Below are positions 11,080-21,870 of a stretch of DNA of 64,000 bases, in pieces (position 1 is the stretch's first letter; the number at the start of each line of letters is the position of its first letter). Below the pieces are notes generated by a model that saw only the letters and a program-made list of their open reading frames with translations, did no database searches and was not told the DNA's origin. The stretch comes from Cannabis sativa (taxonomy: Eukaryota; Streptophyta; Magnoliopsida; Rosales; Cannabaceae), in the NCBI RefSeq assembly GCF_029168945.1, contig NC_083602.1:28507323-28571322 (forward strand), given 5' to 3'. Both the position numbers and the translations under genes were made by a program.

Positions 11080-12820
11080 ACTGTATGGAATGTGAGTTAG
11101 GTATTCTGTGACCAGGATCCACTTGAAGTATTCTAAGAACTCTTTGATGTAACTAAACCTATATCATCCAAAGACACTACCATTTTTTTTAATCTATGGC
11201 ATTTGTATCTTGTTCATAGTGGTTTTGACAAGATCAATCTCTGCAAAGAGTTAATATGCCTATATCCACTGAAAGTAGTTCATCTCATTCGCGGATGGAT
11301 GTACATTCAGGGGTGGATATGAGTTTTTCGTTGTATTCTTAAAACGATAACTCTAGATTATACCTTATGCAAAGAAATTTGAAATGTTTGAAAAATTTCA
11401 TCAATTTCTAGCAATGGTTAAACACCATTAAGGTATGTGGTTAAAGATCTTGCGAACTGATAGGGGTGGAGAAATAGTTAGTAGATATGCAGTTCAAAGA
11501 TCATTACATTGATTTTTGAATTATATCCAAACTTACCTCCCCAGAAATTTCGATTTGCATATTGATGATTAGTTACTAGTCGTTGCCTAAGTCCTTCTAT
11601 GGTAATACAATTTCAGAATGATGTAATGGTTGTATACTTAATGTAAATCATTACTAGATTCATGGATGACCTAATCAAAATCTTAAGAAAGGCTAGAACT
11701 GTTAACCATGGTTTGTTAGCTTTTCTAAGTGATTAGGGGTGGACCATCCCATTGTCAATAGATAAGAAAGTGTTTGTTCAAACAAATACTACTTTTCTAA
11801 GAAAATGACTAAGTCTGAAAAACAAGTAGCAAATAAAGGAGATATTTATTCTTGATTCCAAAAGTGTTCTATCATCTTATATAACATATGATGATCCCAC
11901 TGCCTCTGTTGTCTTGTCACAACCGAAGAGATCAATACCATTTAGTTTTCTTCGACATAATTCACAGTACCTTGTCGTAGTGGGAGAGTTTCTAGGAACT
12001 CACCTTCTTATGACTTGGGAGACACAAGTGATTAAAATCCATTGTGAGTTTAAACAAGTAATGGATTGTCAAGATAAGAAACTAAGAAGAAAGCCAATAG
12101 AACTATGGTTTAATCCATTCACATGGAATGACCTAAAGTTTTCTATTACAAGGACATAAAAGGAAATTTTCGTTAATAAGTCTATTCTATGGACTTAACA
12201 AAACTTCCTGTTCCTAGTATTATAGGTTTGAGATTATCTAAACCTATGGCTTGTGGTATACCTGGTAATTACTTACTCTAATGCAAGCAACTTACTTTAG
12301 TAAGATGCTGAAGCATTTTCTTTCTAATGGCAATCTATAGAAGCTTCACAACTTCTTAGACATAGATTTTATTTATCTAAGGAAAAGTCTTAACTATTCC
12401 AGAAAAGATAAAGCCATGAAAGAATTTCTTATATCAACAGTGAGAGGTCTTAGATATGCTTTTGTATGCCTTAGACCAGACACCTGCTGTTGAGTGGGAG
12501 TAATGAGTAGGTATCAGATTAATCCAGGAGAAGAACATTGGAAGACAATCAAGTAAATCCTAAGATAAAGAAGAGGAACTATATGTTAGTCTATAAGGGT
12601 GTGTTTAAAACTCTTAGACTACACCATATCAGATTTCGAAATTTGCCTATGTGCTAGTAAATATTTCTGATAAGATGGTGATTACTCTGGGGGTGGAATA
12701 GTGATTTTGGAGAAGTGTAAAAACCTATCTGAATTCTCTAAGTCTACCAGAGAGAGACTGAATGTTAAAGCTGCAGGAAAGTTACTTATTCAGTCTAAGG
12801 AAAGTTCTATACATCTTTGG
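11080..12820 (+). pseudogene. Decayed Copia pol relic
   Basis: Broken plus-strand similarity to Copia pol in the expected order. Near 11200 there is LWHL..L.HSGFDKIN, the GAG-pre-integrase region. Near 11450 comes LRTDRGGE, the integrase motif with its catalytic Asp. Near 12450-12600 come RPDT, then SRYQ.NPGEEHWKTIK, the segment between reverse transcriptase and RNase H. Stops and frameshifts occur every few dozen codons, and much of RT is missing. It cannot encode enzymes. The remaining 9900-11080 stretch holds no clear domain, but contains several copies of 'GACTCTCGCCT'-type phrases and AT-rich DNA. Confidence 0.65.
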
Positions 12821-13098
12821 CACCATTCCAAATTGCCTTAAACTACTAGTGTTAATTCCCTGATTAACCAAAAGTAGTTGCCAAAGGTATAGAATCCAGT
12901 ATCCCAAGAGAGTAGACATATAGAGAGGAATTTCACATTATCAATGATTTTGTGATTAAAGGAAGAGTAATGGTGGAGAAAAGGTTGTGGTTAATTCAAC
13001 CTTTCAGATCCTATTACGAGGAGTTTACTACTACTACACTTGATTTGTATATCAAGGTGTTGAGATTATTTGAAACGCACTTTTTGTTTTATATTAGT

Positions 13099-13111
13099 GC
13101 AAGTGGGAGTT
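13099..13111 (+). other. Polypurine tract
   Basis: GCAAGTGGGAGTT directly before the 3' LTR: a Copia-type plus-strand primer. Confidence 0.75.
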
Positions 13112-15000
13112 TGTTGGGTTTTATGCCCTAAATAAAACTCATTTCAATATAATCGATTTACTTATTAATATAGATCGAAATAACATTTAATGTTGCATGG
13201 TTCACATGATTTATTTCATGATTATATGTACATAATGTATAAATTCATACGAAACCCTTTTCACATACTTGATCCCGTTTATTGTGCCGTCAACACATTG
13301 GAAAGTAAACATGACTCTGTGAATAAAGTTTCCTAGATTTATCAGACACGGGTTTTACCGATATGATAATCTACAACAAGAGTTTACTTGTATTTGGAGA
13401 AATACTATGTTCTTTCCAACATTGGTTAAAGTAAAGCTCAGGTTGGATGCATGGAGTATGCATCGGAAGGGACCGATATTGAACTTTGACTTAGATTTAT
13501 TAAACTTACCGTAATATCTATTCAAGTCAATATCGCCTAGTTGATCCTAGATCAAATGATCTTAATCCTGATATGATTAGGCTCAATCTTGAAAGGCTAT
13601 TCGTGTTCTTTGATTTGTTAGTTAAGCCTACTTTTAGGTCAGGGTGATACGTACATTTTGGGAACACGGTAGTGCAATTGAGTGGGAGCGCTATCATAAA
13701 CATGGAATCTATAGCTTCTATCTGGCGAATAGTAAGCAAAGGATGATCTCCTTCGAGCTTGACCAAACGAATATAAATGGTGGAGTACTCATTTCACATA
13801 AGTTGAAATATCATTTATACGGGGTCAAGTGTTTTAAGGAATAAATACATTGTAGGGTGTAACGGTAATTTAATCCCTTTACAGTGTAGATCATTCATAT
13901 AGAGGATCATTGATCACATTAGGATTATAACAATGGATAACTAATGATGTGTCTATATGGTGGAACATATAGAGCATTCTATATACTGAGAGTGCAATTC
14001 TAAGTTCTATGCGTGGATTCAACGAAGAATTAATAAGTTAGTGAATTTTAGTGCTAAATTCTTGATCTACTTATTGGAAGCTCGGTTATATAGACCCATG
14101 GTCCCCCCACTAGTTGAGATAATATTGCTTGTAAGACTCATGTAATTGGTTTTGATTAATCAATTATAATTCTCAAATTAGACTATGTCTATTTGTGAAT
14201 TTTTCACTAAGTAAGGGCGAAATTGTAAAGAAAGAGTTTATAGGGGCATATTTGTTAATTATGATACTTTGTATGGTTCAATTAATAAATATGATAAATG
14301 ACAATATTATTTAATAATTATTTATAGTTATTAAATAGTTAGAATTGGCATTTAAATGGTTGAATTAGGAAATCGGTATTTTTGAGAAAATCAGATACAA
14401 AAGGTGTTAAAATTGCAAAATTGCAAAAAGCAAGGCCCAATCCACTAAGTGTAGGGCCAGCCACTTTTGTAGGAAATTTAAACTGATTTTTTCATTATTT
14501 TAATGCCAAATAATTCAAACCTAACCCTAGTGGAATGCTATAAATAGATAGTGAAGGCTTCAGGAAATTTACACTTAAATTTTCTATTTTTCCTTCAGAG
14601 AAAAACCTGAGCCTTCTCTCTCCCTATCTTTAGCTGTCACTTCTTCTCTTCCCTCTTGAGAATTTCAAAATCCTTAGTGATTAGAGTAGTGCCCACACAC
14701 ATCAAGTGATACCTCAATCATAGTGAGGAAGATCGTGAAGAAAGATCATCAGCAAAGGAGTTTCAGCATCAAAGATTCAGAGAAAGAGATCCAGGTTCAG
14801 ATATTGATAATGCTCTGCTACAGAAAGGAATCAAGGGCTAGATATCTGAACGGAAGGAGTCATTATATTCCGCTGCACCCAATGTAAGGTTTCTTAAACT
14901 TTATATGTGTTTATTTCATCGTTTTAGAAAGTTCATATTTAGGATGTTAATAAACATACTTGTGAGTAGATCTAAGATCCTGGTAAAATAATTTCCAACA
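13112..15000 (+). repeat. 3' LTR of the 4773-15000 element
   Basis: 1,889 bp, nearly identical to 4773-6665. Most differences in its first 300 bp fall at CAG/CTG positions. TATA-like box about 14538-14546; antisense frame at 13527-13766. Confidence 0.9.
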
Positions 15001-15005
15001 CAAAC
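15001..15005. repeat. Target-site duplication, right
   Basis: CAAAC after the 3' LTR. The LINE reading frame resumes here. Confidence 0.85.
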
Positions 15006-16789
15006 AACAGCGGTACAAACCTGTTCTCTTGAGCCAACAGCCAACTAGAGTGACACGACCTTGCCACGCGAACCACATCCGCAGCCTGAGAAGAACGACC
15101 CTGCCAAAGAAGCTCATTTCGAGCTTTCTAAATACTCCATGCTACCATCAAGAGCTCATCCACCAAAGCCACTCTACCCCCTGACAGAAATGCCTTAAAC
15201 CAATCGGCGAAGGTAGATTCTGTAGAAAAAAACAGCCCCACACCCGACCTATGCCAACACGATTGTGCAAAATGGCAGCCAACCAAAACATGAAAAATGA
15301 TTTCTTCATCAGAATTACAAAACACACAACGAGAATCAACAGGAACATGTTTTGTACGCAATTGGGTACGAGTTGGGAGACACCCCAAGATAGCTTTCCA
15401 CGCAAAGTGAAGAAACTTGGGGGGGACTTTAACTTTCCAGAGAACCTTCCACAATTTAGACTCCGATTGAATACCCCATTCTCCTTTCAGTTCTTGGAGA
15501 TAACAGTAGGAACTCTTAACCGAGTAAAACCCATTCGACTCTTTACCCCAAAACCAAGAATCAACATTAACATTATCACTTAGAGGAACCTGCATTATCA
15601 ACTCGATATCCCTTGCCTCGAACAAATCATGCAAGACCTCAAGATCCCATTGCTTACGATCGATGTGCATCAACTGCGAGACCATGCTATGAGCCAACAC
15701 AGGGTGTCTAGAAATGACACAAGGGTTCACATCAGAAATCAGCCAAGGGACATTAAGCACAGGGGTAGACACACCAGACCCGATTCTCCTTCTAGCACCA
15801 TCACGAACCAGTCGTTGTGATTCAAACACACTCCGCCAAATAAAACTTGGGTTAGGACCTATCTCAGCTGTTAGAAAATTACCATTTGGAAAGTAGCGGG
15901 CCTTGTAAATACGTCCCACAAGAGAATCTTCATACAGAAGAAGACGCCATCCCTGCTTTCCTAACAAGGAAAGATTGTAATCCCACAAATTACGAAAGCC
16001 AATCCCACCTGAATTCTTGCTTCTACAAAGCCGTCGCCAACTAAACCAACTAACACCTTTTGTTCTATTATTAGAGGACCCCCACCAATACTTTGACATT
16101 AAACTCTCAAGGTGTGAAACAGTCTTAACCGGAAGAAAAAACACAGACATCGCATAGGTTGGCAACGCTTGAGCCACCGTTTTGAGCAAAACCTCACGGC
16201 CAGCCTTTGATAATAGTCGACCTTGCCAACTATGTATTCGCTTGAGCATCTTATCTTTGAGAAAACCCAATATTGCATCTTTATTCCTCCCCATAGTACA
16301 AGGAAGTCCCAAATAAGTACTTTGTTCCTCAGCCATGGGCATTCTCAACATGGAGCACATTCTTTCACGAATAACAAGAGGAGTATTAGAACTAAAGAAA
16401 ATTGAAGACTTGGTAAAATTCACCTGCTGACCAGTAGCTGCTTCAAACAATTGAAGAAGCCGCAGTACATTAGAAGCTTCCCTCTCATTAGCACGACAAT
16501 AGACATAGCTATCATCAGCAAATAGCATATGTGATATTACAGGTGCCCCATTCGCAACCTTACAACCCTTCAAAAGACCATCAACTTCAAACTTTTTGAT
16601 GAGAGAAGTAAAACCTTCAGCACAAATGAGAAAAAGATAAGGAGATAAAGGATCCCCTTGACGAATACCCCTTCCCGACACAAAAGAATCTGAAACATGA
16701 CCGCCATGAACAATTTTATACTTAACTGAGTTAACCATAGCCAAAACAAGGTCCACGAAACGAGTGGCGAATCCCATTCTCTCCATCAC
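15006..16789 (-). pseudogene. LINE ORF2, reverse transcriptase and zf-RVT part
   Basis: Continues the frame of 16793-18562 after a single in-frame TGA. The 553-residue stretch (15128-16789) contains GRGIRQGDPLSPYLF near residues 39-53, FADD at 90-93 (the RT catalytic pair), the thumb region with YLGLP, and a C-terminal zf-RVT segment (KVPPKFLHFAWK, then CVFC and FHVLVGC). A TAG at 15128-15130 replaces the Trp expected in the WSIWKARNE-type motif. The frame then stays open to the LTR insertion at 15005. Known role of the family: target-primed reverse transcription. Nonsense codons and the 10 kb insertion make it inactive. Confidence 0.85.
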
Positions 16790-16792
16790 AGC

Positions 16793-18562
16793 TCAAAGAA
16801 AACCCCATTCAACTCTGTCATAGGCTTTGCTTAGGTCCAATTTCAAGGCCATATATCCCTCCTTACCCTTACGTTTCCTCTTCAGATAATGCATTACTTC
16901 AAAAGCTACCATAATATTATCGGAGATTAAACGACCAGGAATAAATGCAGATTGAGTTAGAGAGATAACATTTGGCAAAACTACTTTAAGGCGATTCGCA
17001 ATCACCTTAGAAATAATTTTGTATAGGACATTACACAAAGCTATAGGCCGCAGATCACTCATAGAAACAGGCTGCTTTTTCTTTGGAATAAGGACAATAT
17101 TTGTATCATTAAGAGCATCAGGTAAAATAGCAGTATCAAAGAAAACTCTAACCTGCATAACCACATCATCCTTCACAACATTCCAATATTTCTGAAAAAA
17201 CCCAGGCGTCATACCATCCGGTCCCGGCGATTTGTTTGGGTGCATATGGAACAGAGCACGCCTCACTTCCTCCTCAGTGACCGGATCAAGGAGTTGCTGA
17301 TTATGAGCCCTAGTAACTGCACTGGGAATAGCATCAATGACCGGAGAGAACTGTAAAGCTGATGTCGTAAAGAGATTCTTGAAATAACCCAACATAACAT
17401 CAGGAAGACCATCATCCCACGAAACCCAACTACCCAAATCATCTTGAAGGCGAGAAATCGTATTATGCTTTTTCCTAGCAGTAGCTTTAGCATGGAAGAA
17501 CTTGGTATTACTATCACCTTCACGAAGCCATAATTGCTTAGATCTTTGGCGCCAGAAAATCTCCTGCTGGTTTAGGGTCTCACTTAGCTTCAATTCAGCC
17601 TGACGAAATCGCTGATTAGAAAAAGAGTCTCTCCCTTGCTTCCATCGCCGAATCTCTCTTTTGCACTGAGAGATTTTTTTCTTAAAATTACCCGTATACT
17701 CTTTTCCCCAAACAGCAAGCCTCTCCCCACAATACTTCAACTTCTCACTAATCGGCTGGCCACTACAATGCTCCCAACAATCAGACACAACTTGTAGACA
17801 CATGGGCTCACGCAACCACGCATTCTCAAAACGGAATTGCCGAAGCGCAACTATAGAATTATTCATGATTGGCTCAAGTAATAACGGACAATGATCTGAA
17901 GCTGTGATTTCAAGATTAGTGAGCTTAGCAAGATTAAACCGTTGATACCACTGAGAACTTACCAAAGCACGATCCAGACGGACCTCTATCCAAGTATCAG
18001 TACATCTCCCACGCTCCCAAGTAAATGGATACCCCAACAAGTCAAGATCAATGAGGTCACACTTCGCTAAAACATCATTAAACCCATCCAGTAACCACCG
18101 AGGGTAATCGTTGCCTCCCCTCTTATCTAGATGACTAGTAACATTATTCATGTCTCCAATAACACACCATGGGAGAGTGGATTCCGACTTGAGAGTTCGC
18201 AACAAATCCCAGGTCTTATACCGCATACTCCTATTCGGCTCACCATAAAGACCCGTCAACCTCCAGGGAGAAGAAGCAGCGTCAGAAATCTCTATGTCAA
18301 TATGGTTGAAAGAATAGCCAAGTAACCGAGCTTCAATGTCATTACGCCAGAGCATAGCCAAACCTCCACTATGTCCTCTAGCATCAACCGTAAATAAACC
18401 ATCAAATCCCAACTTCACCCGAAGACTTTCAAGTTTCTCTTTACCAGAAAAAGTTTCACAAAGAAAAAGAAAATTTGGTTTCTTTTGGACCACAAGATCC
18501 ACAAGGAATTGATAAACCCACGGGTTCCCAAGCCCACAACAATTCCAGCTTATAATACTCAT
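16793..18562 (-). pseudogene. LINE ORF2, endonuclease and RT fingers
   Basis: 589 residues starting [14 protein letters not shown], the usual opening of plant L1 ORF2. The N-terminal ~230 residues form an EEP-type endonuclease (LCETFSG with the metal-binding Glu, GDMNN, and SDHCPLL with the catalytic Asp-His). A basic linker follows, then the RT start ([49 protein letters not shown]). It ends at TGA (16793-16795), after which homology continues in the same frame. Its ATG overlaps the ORF1 stop as ATGA (18559-18562), consistent with termination-reinitiation. Confidence 0.85.
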
Positions 18563-19801
18563 AATGACCGGTGGGCCTGGGAACCAGCACCCACCGAAAG
18601 GCCATTTTTTGAGCCCGAAAAATCATTCACAACAACCTCATCACCAATCTCCATCCCACTATCAATAGCCACCACATTGGACCTATCTACTTGGACTCGG
18701 CCCACATTAGACCCATCCAATTGGGTTCGGCCTACATTAGCTTCCACCATACGGCGTCGTTTGGTATCCAACACAATTAAACTATCAACCCCATCTTCCA
18801 ACTCATCCAACATATTTACATTATCATTATTTAATGCAAAATCAACCTTACCATCAATCCCCACAGTTTGCTCCTTATTTGTAGGAACTGAAAAATTATC
18901 TAGAGATTCCCTGCTAACCATACGCCCAATCCCACGATCCTCTCCAACAACCACAGTAATCGGCCTAGCCGAAGACCGCCCCCCCACTGCCACCGTCGAA
19001 CCGTTACTCCGACCAGCAAACGCCACATCCGATTCTTCACCATCACGCAACCACTGCGATCCAACCAAATTGTACCTCCTCCAGGGTTGAGCCCTCATGA
19101 AAATTCCATAAGGTTTTACAATTTCTTCAATCGGCATTTCAAACAGCTTAGAGCAGAACTTTTCAGAATGTCCAATAACACCACAAATAAAACAAAAAGT
19201 AGGAACATACTCATATTTAAATTCTGCCCAAAGACCTGGATCATCCACGCTACGCCGGAGCTTCTTCCTTCGTTTTAATGGTACAGTAATGTCGATGGAA
19301 ACTCGGACACGCATGTATTCACGCCAAACATGCTAAAAATTCTTCGGATCCGACTTAATAAACGTCCCGACAAAACCTTCCAGACGTTCCACAACAGAGG
19401 CCGATTTGAAACCGGTTTGTAAGCCATGTATCTGAACCCACATATCAAGGGTATTGATGACCACCTTCTTAGGATCTTCACCCCTTTGTAACCTTCGAAA
19501 GACGAGCTGTTGACGATTGAAGGTCCACGGACTACCCTCAACGACCCTTTACCTTAGAATCAATTTCTTTGACGTAGACTCCTTTTCCGGGCTGCCACAA
19601 AGACGCCATAACATGTCTCATGGCTTCAAAATCAATCGGCCGAGCAGTAAGAAACCGGCCAACAATACAGAGATGATCGTGGCTAGCTTAATCATCCGGC
19701 ACAAGGAAGTCGACACCCAAATCACCATCGTCTTCACCCTCAATACTGATATCTGCACATCCGTCCTCAAGATAACGCATAGCCACACTCGACGAAGCCA
19801 T
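18559..19801 (-). pseudogene. LINE ORF1, RNA-binding with CCHC knuckle
   Basis: Begins at the ATG complement at 19799-19801 (MASSSVAMRYLEDG). It has a DUF4283-like N-terminal half, with stops near 19690 and 19550, and a frameshift around 19310-19540. An open 251-residue section (18559-19314) then carries CFICGVIGHSEKFC, a CX2CX4HX4C zinc knuckle at residues 41-54, and a Val/Asp/Gly-rich tail. In plant L1 elements this protein packages the RNA. Stops and the frameshift show it is dead. Confidence 0.8.
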
Positions 19802-20693
19802 AATCACCAACCAACCGGAACGCAAAACACACAAAGTACACACACCAAAATCACCTAATAAGTATATGATAAATGAGAAAACTTTCCCTTTTTCTTTTTA
19901 CTTTTTTTACTTTTTTTTTTTACTCTTCTGTGTTGACTCCTACCACTAAAGAGTAATACTTTTCCTTGGACTATCACTGCCTTGGACAGATCCCACCAAA
20001 CAAACACTCAATTTATATTATAATATAATATATATTATAATACTAGCAGGTTGATTACGTGCTTTAAATTAGCAGCTTGATCGATCCTTTGACTATCACC
20101 AGCACCAGTATTGATCCTTGATGAACCCCCACCAACAACACAGCCACTCTCCAATCGACACACGATGATCTAGAAACTAAACGCACACCAGCCACACGCC
20201 CGTCACACACCAACCGCACCTCCGTCACACACCAACCGCACCCCTTCACCCACCAACTGCACCCCCGTCGCACCCCAGCAGCACCCAAAAAACCACCACA
20301 GAAACGCCACCAACCCAGTCACCACCCCAGAAACAGTCACACTAAACGAACCAACCGATCAAGACTCAACCCAGAAACAAAACCGGAACCAAGACTCACC
20401 CCAGAACCAAACGAACCAATCAACCAAACGAATCCAAGACTGAATCCAGAACCCACCGAACCAAGACTCTCAAAAAGAAGAAGACTTCACCTAGAAAAAC
20501 ATCAACCAAACACAAACCGGAATCAATCACACCATGTCACAAAAGACAAGACTTGCAGATGGAGGCTATCGTTGATCGGCGACGCCGGCCGACGAGCAGA
20601 GAACGAGAACCAGGAAGTTGAAGGCGGAACTTCACTCCTGAAGGGTTTCCACGAGACTCGGAGCGTAATAAATTAAAAATTCTAGGGAAAAAG
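19802..20693 (-). other. Probable LINE 5' leader
   Basis: About 890 bp upstream of ORF1, GC-richer than its surroundings (20100-20640). It contains short tandem phrases of the CACACACCAACCGCACC type and an AT microsatellite at about 20008-20042. Assigned to the LINE because the candidate target duplication lies just beyond, at 20694. The minus frame at 20064-20288 is repetitive and unconvincing as a gene. Confidence 0.5.
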
Positions 20694-20814
20694 TTTTCTT
20701 GGTTTTTTTTTTTATTAGTGATATTACAAAATTCTCATATTTATACTTAAAAAAATTATCGAAGAAAGAAAAATAATTTTCCAAAACTCAAAATTATTTA
20801 GCCAAGTCCTTTAT

Positions 20815-21200
20815 TGATCGCCGAGTTAGTAATTTTAGAATAAGGACTTTTCTTATGTTATTTGTGTTACTTTTACCACAAACACGTTTTTTCCGTTTAT
20901 TTTTTTTCTTCTTCTTAGTAATGAATAAAAAAAAATCTAAATTTTTCTGTTATAAAAACAATGAGCAACACTGTCGTAGTACAATGTTTCAATATGGTCA
21001 ATAAGGATGTGAAACATTGTACTATGACAATGTTGCTCATAGTTTTTATAAACAAAAAAATTTAGATTTTTTCTTTTTTTATTACACTACAAAGAGCCAA
21101 AAAAAAAAAACTATGAGAAAAGTGTATCCGCAATAAAAGGCAGCACAAATAACATAGGGAAATTCTTTATTTTAAAAATCATCTAGTCCTTGATCAATGG
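20815..21200. mobile_element. Hairpin MITE
   Basis: Long imperfect inverted repeat. The core arms at 20950-20993 and 21010-21052 (both ending in ACATTGTAC and AATGAGCAACA-type sequence) pair almost completely. Similarity continues outward through CTTATGTTATTTGTG (left) and CACAAATAACATAG (right) to TTGATC on each side. No ORF. Target duplication not resolved. Confidence 0.65.
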
Positions 21201-21237
21201 AGTACTTAACAAAATTCTCAGCACAAATAACATGTCC

Positions 21238-21564
21238 GTCATTGTCCTGACACATCGATTGTGTTGTAGAATATTGATGAGGAAGAAAAGGAAATCTCTC
21301 TTAATTATCATAGTGAAAAATTAGTCATGGCATTCAGTCCTATCAGTACAACTGCAGGTACTCCAATGTGGATTATCAAGAATCCGAGAGTTTGTGACTG
21401 CAGGTACTCCAATGTGGATTATCAAGAATCCGAGAGTTTGTGACAATTGTCATGCTGCAACCAAGCTTCTGTCAAAATTTTATGGCAGAATAATAGTGGT
21501 AAGAGATCGTAACCGGTTTCACTATTTCAAAAAAGGAATTTGTTCTTGTGGTGATTATTGGTAG
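21238..21564 (+). pseudogene. PPR-DYW gene 3' end, disrupted
   Basis: The frame reads into the DYW cytidine-deaminase-like domain typical of plant organelle RNA-editing PPR proteins. EEEKE...YHSEKL holds the HxE of the zinc site. Then comes NPRVC, DNCHAATKL (the CxxCH motif) and a tail ending CSCGDYW plus stop at 21562-21564. A 46-bp tandem duplication (21352-21397 and 21398-21443) shifts the frame in the middle, and a TAG occurs near 21269. No PPR repeats precede it: the hairpin MITE lies directly upstream. It is a truncated relic. Confidence 0.8.
21352..21443 (+). repeat. 46-bp tandem duplication in the DYW relic
   Basis: Two exact adjacent copies, 21352-21397 and 21398-21443, each beginning CTGCAGGTACTCC. 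46 is not a multiple of three, so the frame is broken. Confidence 0.95.
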
Positions 21565-21870
21565 CTTTTACTCTATTATCCTGGCTACAATGTAAATATT
21601 CTATACAGATGTATAGATACAAAATGAGAACAATAAGATCGAACTTCTGCCATTCTTTACTATCATATTCGAGGCTAAATTCCAGCCACATGCTTTGTGA
21701 TTTCCTCTTGAAAGGAAGGACACTAAATATACATGTGTCAACAAGTAATGATGTGATATTGTTATGTAATTTTACAATGCAACCACATATTCTTTAAACA
21801 ACAGTTACAGTTTTTACTATCTCTGTAAAAGAATGGCTGTCACCCGCAATCCGAGAAAAACCCTTAACTT

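Larger units (their letters stand above)
4773..15000 (+). mobile_element. Copia-like LTR retrotransposon, coding-dead, 10.2 kb
   Basis: Complete element inside the LINE ORF2. It has two LTRs (4773-6665 and 13112-15000), each starting TGTTGGG and ending CCAACA, with CAAAC duplicated at 4768-4772 and 15001-15005. A primer-binding site follows the 5' LTR and a purine tract, AAGTGGGAG, precedes the 3' LTR. The interior is mostly AT-rich non-coding (about 7100-9900), plus a decayed Copia pol relic (about 11100-12800) with no usable ORF. The two LTRs look almost identical, so insertion was recent relative to decay of the interior. This suggests mobilisation by proteins made elsewhere. Confidence 0.9.
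4222..20693 (-). mobile_element. L1-type LINE, split by an LTR element
   Basis: A non-LTR retrotransposon on the minus strand. Its 3' end is a 15-nt poly(A), seen as T at 4222-4236. Going upstream come the RNase H domain, an interruption (4773-15000), zf-RVT, reverse transcriptase, endonuclease, ORF1 with a CCHC knuckle, and a GC-richer 5' leader. Without the LTR element it is about 6.2 kb, normal for plant L1. The run TTTTCTTGG plus up to eleven T occurs at 4213-4232 and 20694-20713 and is the best candidate target duplication, though it is low complexity. Several in-frame stops show the copy is dead. Family knowledge: ORF2 nicks DNA and primes reverse transcription at the target. Confidence 0.85.

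Noticed and set aside
20064..20288. Minus-strand Cys/Val/Gly-rich ORF
   Set aside because: Built from short tandem phrases in the probable LINE leader; no domain and no independent start signal.
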